9,675 nt of DNA from Rhodospirillaceae bacterium (lineage in GTDB: Bacteria; Pseudomonadota; Alphaproteobacteria; UBA9219). Below, one piece after another: positions 1 to 6,622 of this stretch. The first letter of the stretch is position 1; every line of letters begins with the position of its first letter. The translations under genes and the position numbers were made by a program. Under the pieces are notes generated by a model. That model had not been told where the DNA came from and did no database searches. It worked only from the letters and a program-made list of their open reading frames with translations. The DNA is taken from NCBI GenBank assembly GCA_003486725.1, contig DNGD01000076.1, positions 1 to 9,675 on the forward strand. Direction: 5' to 3'.

Positions 1-345
1 GGCAGCACCTCTGAATACGTCATCACGGTCATGACGGAAAAAGGACTCAACGCTGTTCTGGATCGCCAATTCACGCTGGGCGGCGATGCCGGCGTCGCGA
101 TCGGCGAACTGGGTAAAGGCGTGAACGCCGCCACCGCCATGGGCATGAAATCCGACATGTACGCCTTCGCCCGCTCCGAGGGACTTTATGTCGGCGCATC
201 GCTGGAAGGCGCCGTTATCTCGCCGCGCCACACATGGAACCGCCAGATGTACGGCAGCAAAGTCTCCCCGCGTGATGTTTTGGTGAAGCGCACGGTAACT
301 TCGCAATCGCCAAGCGTGTCCGCGTTGGTCGAGGCGATGCCGTAA
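1..345 (+). CDS. SYLF/YSC84-type lipid-binding protein, C-terminal fragment
   Basis: The reading frame is open from the first base and ends at TAA 343-345, so the start lies upstream of the window; 114 residues are visible. The sequence fits the C-terminal half of the SYLF (YSC84/SH3YL1, 'Las17-binding protein actin regulator') domain: a hydrophobic strand with VMTEKGLNAVL, then LGGDAGVAIGELGKGVNAAT, then YAFARSEGLYVGASLEGAVI, and a short NRQMYGSKVSPRDVL segment where the family usually has the YYG...IL end. In eukaryotes this domain binds phosphoinositides; bacterial members are usually exported or lipoprotein-like and their role is poorly known. Whether this one has a signal peptide cannot be seen. 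An internal ATG at 31 is not a credible start because the conserved domain extends upstream of it. The next gene on this strand begins 161 bp downstream, so an operon is not obvious. Family assignment is by recognition of the motif order. Confidence 0.85.
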   Translation, partial: GSTSEYVITVMTEKGLNAVLDRQFTLGGDAGVAIGELGKGVNAATAMGMKSDMYAFARSEGLYVGASLEGAVISPRHTWNRQMYGSKVSPRDVLVKRTVTSQSPSVSALVEAMP

Positions 346-357
346 TAAGGGTCTAAA

Positions 358-386
358 AGGGGTAAAACGCCCCTAAAACAGCCCCT
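358..386. repeat. Hairpin AGGGG/CCCCT with a second CCCCTAAA copy
   Basis: AGGGG (358-362) can pair with CCCCT at 370-374 or with a second CCCCT at 382-386; the two right arms belong to a short direct repeat, CCCCTAAA. Read on the minus strand the stem is followed by TTTT, so it could act as a weak terminator for leftward transcription (for example readthrough from cydAB). Read on the plus strand, as the end of the SYLF gene, it is followed by A residues and lacks a U-tract. Function is inference. Confidence 0.3.
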
Positions 387-420
387 AAATGGCGTCAAAA
401 ATAGACATTTTAGCACGTTT

Positions 421-440
421 TATGCGCTTTATTGCGCATA
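421..440. repeat. Perfect 7-bp inverted repeat TATGCGC/GCGCATA
   Basis: TATGCGC at 421-427 and GCGCATA at 434-440 form a perfect stem around a 6-base TTTATT loop. It lies 66 bp before the start of the next gene. There is no clean T-run on either side, so it is not a textbook terminator. It could be an operator for the downstream small gene or a transcript-end hairpin for the SYLF gene; the sequence does not decide. Confidence 0.35.
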
Positions 441-506
441 ATTAACGATCGCTTTACCCTGATTTGCTATGAATAGAGCCTTACCTGTATTTCAAGGGAC
501 TTATTC

Positions 507-905
507 ATGCAAAACGCCTTTATCCAGAAAATGGATCGCCTACGCGACCTCTATAATAAATGGGGCCTGAAAACCGCCAAGCTCAAGCAGCTGAACGCCA
601 AGGCGGGTGAGTTGCAACCACGCCAAGATCTGACGCCTACCCTCTTGCGCCGCCTTAGCCGCTGGGTTGAGCAAATCGCAGGCATGGAAGCCAAAGAGCG
701 CGACGTCATCAGCGAAATCACAGCCATCGAAGAAAAGCATCTGGCGATGCGCAAGAGCGGCCATCTGCGCTGCGCTGCGCCCAAGGCCGAGCCGATGCCG
801 GAACCGACACGTGATCAAAAACGCAGCAATCTGTGGTTCTGGCTGCTGCTCCTGTGGATGATGAGAAGCGGGCGTAAGCCGAGCCTATCCCTCACCATGA
901 AGTAA
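507..905 (+). CDS. Unrecognised small coiled-coil protein with Trp-rich hydrophobic C-terminus
   Basis: 132 residues, no family recognised. The start at 507 is supported by AAGGGA (494-499) seven bases upstream. Residues 1-35 are basic and helical (MDRLRDLYNKWGLKTAKLKQLN), and residues 43-85 form a probable coiled coil with many Glu/Lys and spaced Leu/Ile (LLRRLSRWVEQIAGMEAKERDVISEITAIEEK). A proline-rich charged linker (93-106) leads to a short, very hydrophobic aromatic stretch NLWFWLLLLWMM (108-119), closed by RSGRK. The stretch is short for a full membrane span, so tail-anchoring to the inner membrane is possible but uncertain. The stop TAA at 903-905 directly abuts the stop codon of cydB on the other strand (906-908). 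A protein-coding gene is supported by the ribosome site, a plausible amphipathic composition and lack of a competing gene; a function cannot be assigned. Confidence 0.7.
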   Translation: MQNAFIQKMDRLRDLYNKWGLKTAKLKQLNAKAGELQPRQDLTPTLLRRLSRWVEQIAGMEAKERDVISEITAIEEKHLAMRKSGHLRCAAPKAEPMPEPTRDQKRSNLWFWLLLLWMMRSGRKPSLSLTMK

Positions 906-1913
906 TCAATCGTAGCTGAGTTCCTTGGCTTTGCCGTGAAACACCTTGTATGCGTAAAAGGTGTAGCCGAATAGAAACGGCAGGACGATCAGCGCGCCCA
1001 CCAGAATGAACATCAGCGATTCCGGCGCGCTGGCTGCATCCACGATCTTCAGCTGTCCCGGCACGATATAGGGATAGAAGCTATACGCCAGCGCGATAAG
1101 ACTGGTGACATAGAGGCCTGCCGTCATCGCGAACGGCATCCATTGCTTGACGCAGGGCTCTTGCTGCAAACACCTCAACGAGGAGTTCAACCAAACCGTC
1201 AGCCCGATCACGATCAGCGGCAACGGCGCGAGGATCAGCAAATCAGGGAATGTCGTCCAGCGCGCAAAGACATGTGCACTGACCAGCGGTGTCGCGATGG
1301 ATACGAGCGCGATCCCCGCCGTCGTCCCCTTCACCGCTGTGCCTGCCCACGCAATCGCCTTTTTCTGAAGCTCCCCTTCGGTTTTCATAATCAGCCAGCA
1401 CGCGCCGATCAGACTATACGCCGCCGCAACGAAAAGCCCCGTCATCAGACAGAATAAAAGCGGGAATAAGCCATATTCGAAACCAAGAATATAAGCGCCC
1501 ACCATATAACCCTGCGTGATCGCGACCAGAAACGACCCGCCGGTAAAGGCAAGGTTCCATCGCTCTTTATGCTCCACCTTCGCCTTGGCGCGGAAATCAA
1601 AGGAAACACCACGCAAGATAAGCCCGATCAGCATCAAGAACGTCGGCACATAGAGGTGGCCCAGCACAATTCCGTTTGCCTGCGGAAACGCAATCAACAG
1701 CAACCCGACCGCCAGCACCAGCCACGTCTCGTTCGCATCCCAAAAGGGACCGATGGAGGCGATCATCGTGTCTTGTTCGGCTGGCGTTGCAAGCCTCATC
1801 AATATCCCCACGCCAAGGTCGTAACCATCAAGGACGGCATAGACCAAAACCGCAACGGCCATCAGCAAGGCAAACGTCAACGGCAACCATTGTCCATTTT
1901 CAAAGATTTCCAT
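906..1913 (-). CDS. cydB: Cytochrome bd-type quinol oxidase subunit II (CydB/CioB)
   Basis: 335 residues, the second membrane subunit of a bd-type ubiquinol oxidase; it is structurally needed for assembly of the haem-carrying subunit I in the inner membrane. Family landmarks are the N-terminal AVLDGYDLGVG with D29 and D33, and IGPFWDANETWLV (54-66) with D59, both shared with the E. coli protein, followed by GHLYVPTFLMLIGLILRG. Eight or so hydrophobic segments cover the rest. The length matches the CioB-like (cyanide-insensitive oxidase) branch and is shorter than E. coli CydB (379). The ATG at 1913 has AGGGA just upstream and starts 12 bp after the cydA stop, so the two genes are one operon. 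Nothing follows on this strand: the stop codon meets that of the convergent small gene without a base between, which leaves no room for a downstream cydX-type small-subunit gene. Confidence 0.95.
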   Translation of the reverse strand: MEIFENGQWLPLTFALLMAVAVLVYAVLDGYDLGVGILMRLATPAEQDTMIASIGPFWDANETWLVLAVGLLLIAFPQANGIVLGHLYVPTFLMLIGLILRGVSFDFRAKAKVEHKERWNLAFTGGSFLVAITQGYMVGAYILGFEYGLFPLLFCLMTGLFVAAAYSLIGACWLIMKTEGELQKKAIAWAGTAVKGTTAGIALVSIATPLVSAHVFARWTTFPDLLILAPLPLIVIGLTVWLNSSLRCLQQEPCVKQWMPFAMTAGLYVTSLIALAYSFYPYIVPGQLKIVDAASAPESLMFILVGALIVLPFLFGYTFYAYKVFHGKAKELSYD

Positions 1914-1925
1914 GGCTTATTCCCT

Positions 1926-3254
1926 TCAGTATTGGCTTTTGACTGCAGTAACAACCGCACCTTTACGCGCCATATAGAACAGCGTTTTGATAAAGGCCGT
2001 CATCAGCACGATATAGAGGATCAGATAGAGCGTCAGCGACAGGCCGATCATCGGCGGCGGAACGGCGGAAGCCGCGTCAGCCGTCAGCAGCAAATCCTGC
2101 ACCAGCCATGGTTGCCGTCCGATTTCCGTGACGTACCAGCCAAGGACCGTGCCCACCCAGCCCGAAAACGCCATCAAAGTGAGCGCCTTGGCGACCAGCG
2201 GCGTGATGTCATTCTTGCGCTTCAATTGATAGGCCGCCGCCCATGACACCAGTAACATCAACGAGCCCAGCCCCACCATCAAACGGAATGTCCAGAACAC
2301 CGGCGCGACGGGTGGGTGTTTGCCTTCAAATTCGTTGAGCCCCTTCACCTCACCATCCAAATCGTGCGTCAGGATCAGACTGGAGGCCTTGGGGATTTCA
2401 AGGGAGAACAAGTTGCTGCGCGTCTCCTGATCCGGCCAGCCGAAGAGCACGAACGGCGCACCTTTTTGTGTGTTCCACAGCCCTTCCATCGCCGCGACTT
2501 TTTGCGGCTGGTGTTTCAGCGTGTTCAGCCCATGCAGATCGCCTGCAAAAATCTGCAAAGGGATGAGGATGGCCGCCATATAGACACCTGTTTTCAGCGC
2601 CGCCATCACGGCGGGGCCGCGATCATTTTTGAGCCAGCGATAGGCCGAAATCCCCGCCACAAGGAACGAGGCCGTCAGGCCAGAGGCCAGCAGAACATGC
2701 GCAAAGCGGTACGGCATGGACGGGCTCCACAGGATCGCGAGCCAATCAACCGCATGCGCCTTGCCGTCAATCATCTCAAAACCCACCGGCGTTTGCATCC
2801 AGCTGTTAAGGGCAAGAATCCAAAAGGCCGAGAACGTTGTGCCCAATGCCACGAGGAACGTTGCCAGATTATGCACGAACGGCGACACACGCTTATACCC
2901 GAACAACATGATGCCAAGGAACGTAGCTTCCAAGAAAAAGGCCGTCAGCACCTCATACCCCAGCAAGGGCCCCGCGATGTTGCCCACCGTGTTCATAAAG
3001 CCCGGCCAGTTGGTGCCGAATTGGAAAGACATGGTAATGCCCGACACGACGCCCAGCGCGAAGCACAGCGCGAAGATTTTCGTCCAGAAGAAATAGGCGT
3101 CCATCCAGATGGCGTTTTTCGTCGCGGCGAACCGCCGTTTGAAGAAGAACAGGATCCACGCCAACGCGATGGTGGTGGAGGGAAAAACAATGTGGAAGGT
3201 GATATTGGCCGCAAATTGAAGTCGCGCCAGCAAAACGGGATCAAGATCGAACAT
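1926..3254 (-). CDS. cydA: Cytochrome bd-type quinol oxidase subunit I, short Q-loop (CydA/CioA)
   Basis: 442 residues. This subunit carries the haems and oxidises ubiquinol while reducing oxygen to water, building a proton gradient without pumping. Visible key residues: H21 (haem b595 ligand; E. coli H19), E101 and E109 (E. coli E99 and E107), H186 and M326 (haem b558 ligands; E. coli H186 and M393), K252 and E257 in KVAAMEGLW (quinol binding), and GRQPW at 379-383. The stretch between E257 and M326 is 67 residues shorter than in E. coli, giving the short Q-loop that typifies the cyanide-insensitive (CioA) branch; insensitivity itself is inference. The start at 3254 has GGGGA seven bases upstream. 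cydB follows after 12 bp. The divergent upstream region (192 bp) is shared with a small antitoxin-like gene and contains two short palindromes and a promoter-like pair. Confidence 0.96.
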   Translation of the reverse strand: MFDLDPVLLARLQFAANITFHIVFPSTTIALAWILFFFKRRFAATKNAIWMDAYFFWTKIFALCFALGVVSGITMSFQFGTNWPGFMNTVGNIAGPLLGYEVLTAFFLEATFLGIMLFGYKRVSPFVHNLATFLVALGTTFSAFWILALNSWMQTPVGFEMIDGKAHAVDWLAILWSPSMPYRFAHVLLASGLTASFLVAGISAYRWLKNDRGPAVMAALKTGVYMAAILIPLQIFAGDLHGLNTLKHQPQKVAAMEGLWNTQKGAPFVLFGWPDQETRSNLFSLEIPKASSLILTHDLDGEVKGLNEFEGKHPPVAPVFWTFRLMVGLGSLMLLVSWAAAYQLKRKNDITPLVAKALTLMAFSGWVGTVLGWYVTEIGRQPWLVQDLLLTADAASAVPPPMIGLSLTLYLILYIVLMTAFIKTLFYMARKGAVVTAVKSQY

Positions 3255-3269
3255 GGTGAGTCCCCAATA

Positions 3270-3280
3270 GTTCAGTGAAC
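3270..3280. promoter_or_regulatory. Short palindrome GTTCAGTGAAC upstream of cydA
   Basis: An 11-base perfect palindrome (GTTCA-G-TGAAC) sits 15 bp upstream of the cydA start codon, between the promoter-like elements and the ribosome-binding site. A second 10-base palindrome, TCTTTAAAGA, lies at 3311-3320. Either could be an operator or mRNA structure; neither matches a site I can name. Confidence 0.25.
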
Positions 3281-3326
3281 AGCCTATTTGGTCGGGAAAA
3301 GATTACTGTTTCTTTAAAGACAGGCG

Positions 3327-3355
3327 AATATGAATACGGAGGGAGTGTACCACAA
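3327..3355 (-). promoter_or_regulatory. Candidate sigma70-like promoter for cydAB
   Basis: On the minus strand TTGTGG (3350-3355) and CATATT (3327-3332) are separated by 17 bp and point towards cydA, giving a leader of about 65-70 nt. Only half of the -35 and four of six -10 positions match consensus, so this is a candidate based mainly on spacing and position. Confidence 0.3.
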
Positions 3356-3446
3356 ACCGGCGTCGAAACGGACCCATGGTTTTTTATAGCTATATCTATT
3401 ATTATCTATCACTACATTTATTCATCGCAGCAAAAACGGGGATCAA

Positions 3447-3632
3447 ATGGGTATTTCAGGAAAGACAGAGGCGCAGAAGCCACTCCGCCGTGGCCGCCCC
3501 GCCGGACGCAGCAAAACCGTCGTGAGCATCAGTCTGGACACAGAGGTTCTGGCCGCGCTGAAAGCCAGCGGCAAAGGCTGGCAAACGCGCCTCAACAATT
3601 TGTTGAAAGCCTTGGTTGCGTTTAAGGCCTAA
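3447..3632 (+). CDS. Small orphan BrnA-like (ribbon-helix-helix) antitoxin
   Basis: 61 residues with a basic N-terminus (KPLRRGRPAGRSK) followed by VVSISLDTEVLAALKASGKGWQTRLNNLLKALV. That core matches the BrnA/CopG-like pattern: a short beta strand VSISLD, a helix, and the characteristic KASGKGWQTRLN turn. BrnA proteins bind DNA as ribbon-helix-helix dimers and neutralise BrnT ribonuclease toxins, repressing their own operon. No BrnT gene lies before or after: the upstream side is the cydA promoter region and glyQS converges six bases downstream. It is therefore either a solitary transcription regulator or the remnant of a toxin-antitoxin pair. The ATG at 3447 has GGGGA (3438-3442) four bases upstream. 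The preceding 50 bases are very AT-rich and likely hold its promoter. Coding status is good; the BrnA assignment rests on pattern recognition. Confidence 0.8.
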   Translation: MGISGKTEAQKPLRRGRPAGRSKTVVSISLDTEVLAALKASGKGWQTRLNNLLKALVAFKA

Positions 3633-3638
3633 CGAGCC

Positions 3639-5207
3639 CTACCCCAGCAACTTGGCGGCCACGTATTCACGCACCTTGTCGAGCGAGACGGTTTCTTGCG
3701 TGGCTATGTCGCGGTCGCGGATCGTAACAACCTGATCCGACAGCGTTTTGCCATCCACTGTGATACAGAACGGTGTACCCGCTTCATCCATACGCGCATA
3801 GCGCTTGCCGATCGCCTGCTTGGCATCAAACTGACAAGTATAAGTCTGGCGCAGATCCATATAGAGCTTCTCAGCCACTTCCGGCATGCCATCCTTGTTG
3901 ACCAGCGGGAAGATGCCCAGCTTGATCGGCGCGAGGCTCGGCTTGATCTTGAGCCACTCCGGCGAGGCGCGGCCTTCGTCGTACTGATAGGCTTCCGACA
4001 GAATGAGCAACACGCCGCGCGTCAGACCGCTGGCAGGCTCGACCACATGCGGCACATAGCGGCGACCGCCTTCCTGATCGAAATAATCCAGCTTTTGCTT
4101 GCTGAACTCGGTGTGCTGTTTGAGATCGTAATCCGTGCGATACGCGACACCTTCCAACTCGCCAAAATTCGGCGTGGTGAACGGCCAGCGATATTCGATA
4201 TCCGACGTGCCCTTGGAATAGTGAGCGACTTCATTCTCGGGGATGATGTGGCGGAACAGGTTTTCTTTTTTGCAACCCACCACTTCTTCCCACCAGCGCA
4301 TGCGCTCGGCAACCCAGAATTCGTACCACATCAAACCATCTTCCGGCGGGCAGAAGAACTCCATCTCCATTTGCTCAAACTCGCGCGAGCGGAAGATGAA
4401 GTTGCGCGGCGTGACTTCGTTGCGGAAGGATTTTCCAACCTGCGCGACGCCGAATGGCGGCTTCACGCGCGACGTGTCCATGATATTTTTGTATTGCAGG
4501 AAGATGCCCTGCGCCGTTTCAGGGCGGAGATAAACCTTCGAGTCATCATCCTGAAACACGCCGACATGCGATTCAAACATCAGGTTGAACGCGCGCGGCT
4601 CGGTGAGTGTACCAATATCACTAGCATCCGGGCCTATTACAATTTTCTGCTGCTCTGCTGACAACTCTGTAAGAGGAACAGGCTTATCAAGTTTTGAAAC
4701 CCTTACCTTTAATTCACCACTGAAATGTTTGCGAAGAACTTTCTGTGCTTTTTTCTCAAGAAGCTCTACGACATCCTCGCCTTCGAGAGCCGATACATAA
4801 TTCCATGGACTCGGGATGGCACCCTCTACATCTTTGTTCGTTTCAATGTAGACCATTGAGCACATCACATGATCGGCGCGATAGCGCAGTTTCGTCTCGC
4901 GGCAATCAACCATCAGATCGGCGAAACCGCCGACGTGGCCCGAGGCATGCCATGTGCGCGGATGCTGGATGATGGAGCTGTCGAGGCCGACAATCGTCAG
5001 CGGCTTGCCATCAGGCCCCAGTGGGGGACACTCCACCATCGAATGCCACCACGCATCGCGCAGATTGTTTTTCAGCTGGCAACCCAAGGGGCCAAAATCC
5101 CAGAAACCGTTTAAACCGCCGTAAATTTCGGACGCCTGATAGATAAATCCACGGCGCTTGGACAGAGAAACAATACGGCTCATCAATGAGGTTTCTGGCT
5201 GGGACAT
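3639..5207 (-). CDS. glyQS: Glycyl-tRNA synthetase, dimeric eukaryotic/Gram-positive type
   Basis: 522 residues; charges tRNA-Gly with glycine using ATP in the cytoplasm. This is the single-chain alpha2 class II enzyme, not the GlyQ/GlyS alpha2-beta2 enzyme of most proteobacteria. Features in order: SKRRGFIYQASEIYGGLNGFWDFGPLG (15-42, motif 1 region), SGHVGGFADLMVDC (89-102), a variable insertion (about 115-196), LTEPRAFNLMF (201-211), YLRPETAQGIF (226-236), motif 2 FRNE at 261-264 continuing to FEQMEMEFF, the signature HYSKGTSDIEYR (329-340), motif 3 PHVVEPASGLTRG with R397, and a C-terminal anticodon-binding domain from about 425. Cys pairs that form a zinc ribbon after motif 1 in many bacterial and archaeal homologues are not present (DCRETKLRYRAD instead of a CxxC). 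The start at 5207 has AAGGA ten bases upstream; M9 (5183) is a possible alternative. The insertion is encoded by distinctly AT-richer DNA than the rest. Confidence 0.96.
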   Translation of the reverse strand: MSQPETSLMSRIVSLSKRRGFIYQASEIYGGLNGFWDFGPLGCQLKNNLRDAWWHSMVECPPLGPDGKPLTIVGLDSSIIQHPRTWHASGHVGGFADLMVDCRETKLRYRADHVMCSMVYIETNKDVEGAIPSPWNYVSALEGEDVVELLEKKAQKVLRKHFSGELKVRVSKLDKPVPLTELSAEQQKIVIGPDASDIGTLTEPRAFNLMFESHVGVFQDDDSKVYLRPETAQGIFLQYKNIMDTSRVKPPFGVAQVGKSFRNEVTPRNFIFRSREFEQMEMEFFCPPEDGLMWYEFWVAERMRWWEEVVGCKKENLFRHIIPENEVAHYSKGTSDIEYRWPFTTPNFGELEGVAYRTDYDLKQHTEFSKQKLDYFDQEGGRRYVPHVVEPASGLTRGVLLILSEAYQYDEGRASPEWLKIKPSLAPIKLGIFPLVNKDGMPEVAEKLYMDLRQTYTCQFDAKQAIGKRYARMDEAGTPFCITVDGKTLSDQVVTIRDRDIATQETVSLDKVREYVAAKLLG

Positions 5208-5252
5208 GGGATTAAAATCCTTGGTTATGCTGTTAATGGCGTCAAATTCACA

Positions 5253-5299
5253 CGCCTCTCCATAGGCGAGGCGAGCCCTCAGCCTAACACGGCTTTTTT
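5253..5299. repeat. Two weak hairpins in the glyQS upstream spacer
   Basis: CGCCTC (5253-5258) and GAGGCG (5268-5273) form a 6-bp stem with a 9-base loop. Next to it AGCC/GGCT (5281-5284 and 5291-5294) is followed by T6 on the plus strand. The second resembles a rightward terminator but has only four pairs and no rightward gene ends nearby. Leftward, the pair lies between the GGDEF gene's stop and glyQS and could weaken readthrough. Function uncertain. Confidence 0.25.
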
Positions 5300-5328
5300 C
5301 AGCTTACAATGAGGAGGATAAGGGGAAT

Positions 5329-6237
5329 TCAGCCCTTTTGGGGAGCGTTTCCGGGGGCTTTGCGTTCAGCTGTCGCCTTTTGCGAAGCCTCCATCGGGGG
5401 CAGCACGAGCGACAGGCCTTCTTTTCCCACAATGACGGGGCGCCCGTCCGCGCCCGAAACGCACACACCATCCTTGTCGTTTTCCTTAACAACATAGCTG
5501 TAGTAATCAGCCCGTGCGTGCGTGTCTTCCAATAACACTAAGTTACCCGCCGCATCATGAACGAGGGGACCAAATGCAGCTGCGCCTATACTTCCTGACA
5601 GTACCGCTCCAAGTTCTTTTCCAACGCCTCGGATGCCCACACGAACACGGTCAGAAATAAGCTTCAGCTTTTCCATTGCCTCTTCAGCAGAACCGGCATG
5701 GATATGCATAACAATCCTAAACTCATCACCGCCCGGACGCGCGCGAATATCCATTGGGCGCGTTGCTTTACGCATGACTTCAGCGACCCCTATCAAAGCT
5801 TGATCGCCAACACCATGCCCCATCGTGTCATTAACATTTTTAAAATGATCTAAATCGATAGCCATAACCCCAACGAAGTTCATTTCCGCGTCATTTAGCG
5901 GTGCGTTTATTTCTTTGCCGGTATTTAAACGCTCAATTTCAGCAAGTAAGGTTTTTGTTTCTCGATCCAAACCCTTTCGATTGAATAGGCCCGTTAAACC
6001 ATCAAGCTCGCCTTCTTTTCTGAATTTTTCAGCATTTCTTTTCTCACGAACAATGACTTCCCCTGTGGCTCGCAAGGCAGAACCCAACATTTCGCGCACT
6101 TTTTTGTTTTGAGCTATTTCAGCGCACGCCGCCGCGAACTGCGCAGCCTTCTCTTCGTTTTCACGTCGCGCTTCCGCAAGTTGCGCCGTCAGCAAGTCGA
6201 TCTTCTGAGCGTCTGTGAGAGGTGGTTGCATCGTCAT
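5329..6237 (-). CDS. Soluble GGDEF diguanylate cyclase with N-terminal coiled coil
   Basis: 302 residues; predicted to make cyclic di-GMP from two GTP in the cytoplasm. There is no signal peptide, membrane segment or recognisable sensor domain: residues 8-75 are a charged Ala/Glu/Lys-rich coiled coil, which probably dimerises the enzyme. The catalytic domain runs from about 76 (ELDGLTGLFNRKGLD) to 260. Seen are AIDLDHFKNVNDTMGHGVGDQAL with the metal-binding D128, the intact signature GGDEF at 169-173, and R160-P-M-D163, an RxxD product-inhibition site exactly five residues before it, so the enzyme is probably active and feedback-inhibited. Two loops are longer than usual (about 105-121, and 223-238 before the conserved ADYYSYVVKENDKDGV). 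A 40-residue Ala/Pro/Lys tail follows. Start at 6237 is the longest; M3 at 6231 is equally possible, as both have poor ribosome sites. Downstream glyQS is 121 bp away on the same strand; co-transcription is possible but unproven. Confidence 0.93.
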   Translation of the reverse strand: MTMQPPLTDAQKIDLLTAQLAEARRENEEKAAQFAAACAEIAQNKKVREMLGSALRATGEVIVREKRNAEKFRKEGELDGLTGLFNRKGLDRETKTLLAEIERLNTGKEINAPLNDAEMNFVGVMAIDLDHFKNVNDTMGHGVGDQALIGVAEVMRKATRPMDIRARPGGDEFRIVMHIHAGSAEEAMEKLKLISDRVRVGIRGVGKELGAVLSGSIGAAAFGPLVHDAAGNLVLLEDTHARADYYSYVVKENDKDGVCVSGADGRPVIVGKEGLSLVLPPMEASQKATAERKAPGNAPQKG

Positions 6238-6622
6238 TTCTCAAATATCCAAAATATAATCGTTTATCGTTTCTAAGCCGTATCATACCTTAAAATTATG
6301 AAACTATTATCAACAAAATGGCATAAAACGGTGTGTGTATTCAAAAAGGGGCTAAGTATTAAAGTTTTTTAACTAATAAAAGCTCCCTAACAGAAACAAA
6401 AAGAAAAACAACCTGCACCATAAGCCTACAGCCATCCATTACAAGATGTAGATGAATAATGGTGCACTGCACGCTGTTTTCACACGCGTTTTGTATTGCA
6501 TTGCAGCAACGAATTATGGCGTTTTTGGAACGATTTTAATTGATATTAAGCATAATTTTCTCTAACGGTACGCTGAATTCCAAACCTCAATATCTTGGAT
6601 AAAAGAAAAGACAGGCACAGCC
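6238..6622. other. AT-rich divergent intergenic region between the GGDEF gene and pflB
   Basis: 385 bp with no credible protein-coding frame on either strand. It must contain the promoters of both flanking genes. I see a TATAAT at 6255-6260 (plus), a CATAAT at 6551-6556 (plus, about 70 bp before the first pflB ATG) without a good -35 partner at normal spacing, and an imperfect long hairpin around 6346-6395 (AGGGGCT...AGCTCCCT enclosing TATTA/TAATA and GTT/AAC). No full FNR/Anr palindrome and no recognised riboswitch is visible. Confidence 0.6.
6414..6466. repeat. Inverted repeat TGCACCAT/ATGGTGCA upstream of pflB
   Basis: A perfect 8-bp inverted repeat, TGCACCAT (6414-6421) and ATGGTGCA (6459-6466), encloses 37 bases. 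A competing shorter stem, CCATT (6436-6440) with AATGG (6458-6462), uses part of the same right arm, so two mutually exclusive structures can be drawn. It lies about 160 bp before pflB and could be a bipartite operator or leader-RNA structure; it could also be chance in AT-rich DNA. Confidence 0.35.

Noticed and set aside
1569..2246. 225-codon open frame on the plus strand opposite the cydA/cydB junction
   Set aside because: Antisense to two clear genes and low-complexity Arg/Gln/His-rich; no ribosome site of note.
2316..3278. 320-codon open frame on the plus strand opposite cydA
   Set aside because: Antisense to cydA over almost its whole length, with an Arg/Gln/His-rich composition typical of a shadow frame.
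3397..3402. TATTAT as the -10 box of the antitoxin-like gene
   Set aside because: The AT-rich stretch offers several -10 look-alikes and none has a -35 element at proper spacing, so no specific promoter is called.
5281..5299. Intrinsic terminator AGCC/GGCT plus T6 on the plus strand
   Set aside because: Only four stem pairs, and no plus-strand gene ends upstream of it; kept only as a weak hairpin.
6540..6553. FNR/Anr-type site TTGAT-N4-ATCAA upstream of pflB
   Set aside because: Only the left half TTGAT is present; the right half reads AGCAT, three of five matches, so I do not call it.
6359..6553. CtrA-like TTAA-N7-TTAA boxes
   Set aside because: Two TTAA pairs occur upstream of pflB but both have a spacing of six, not seven, and such pairs are common in AT-rich DNA.
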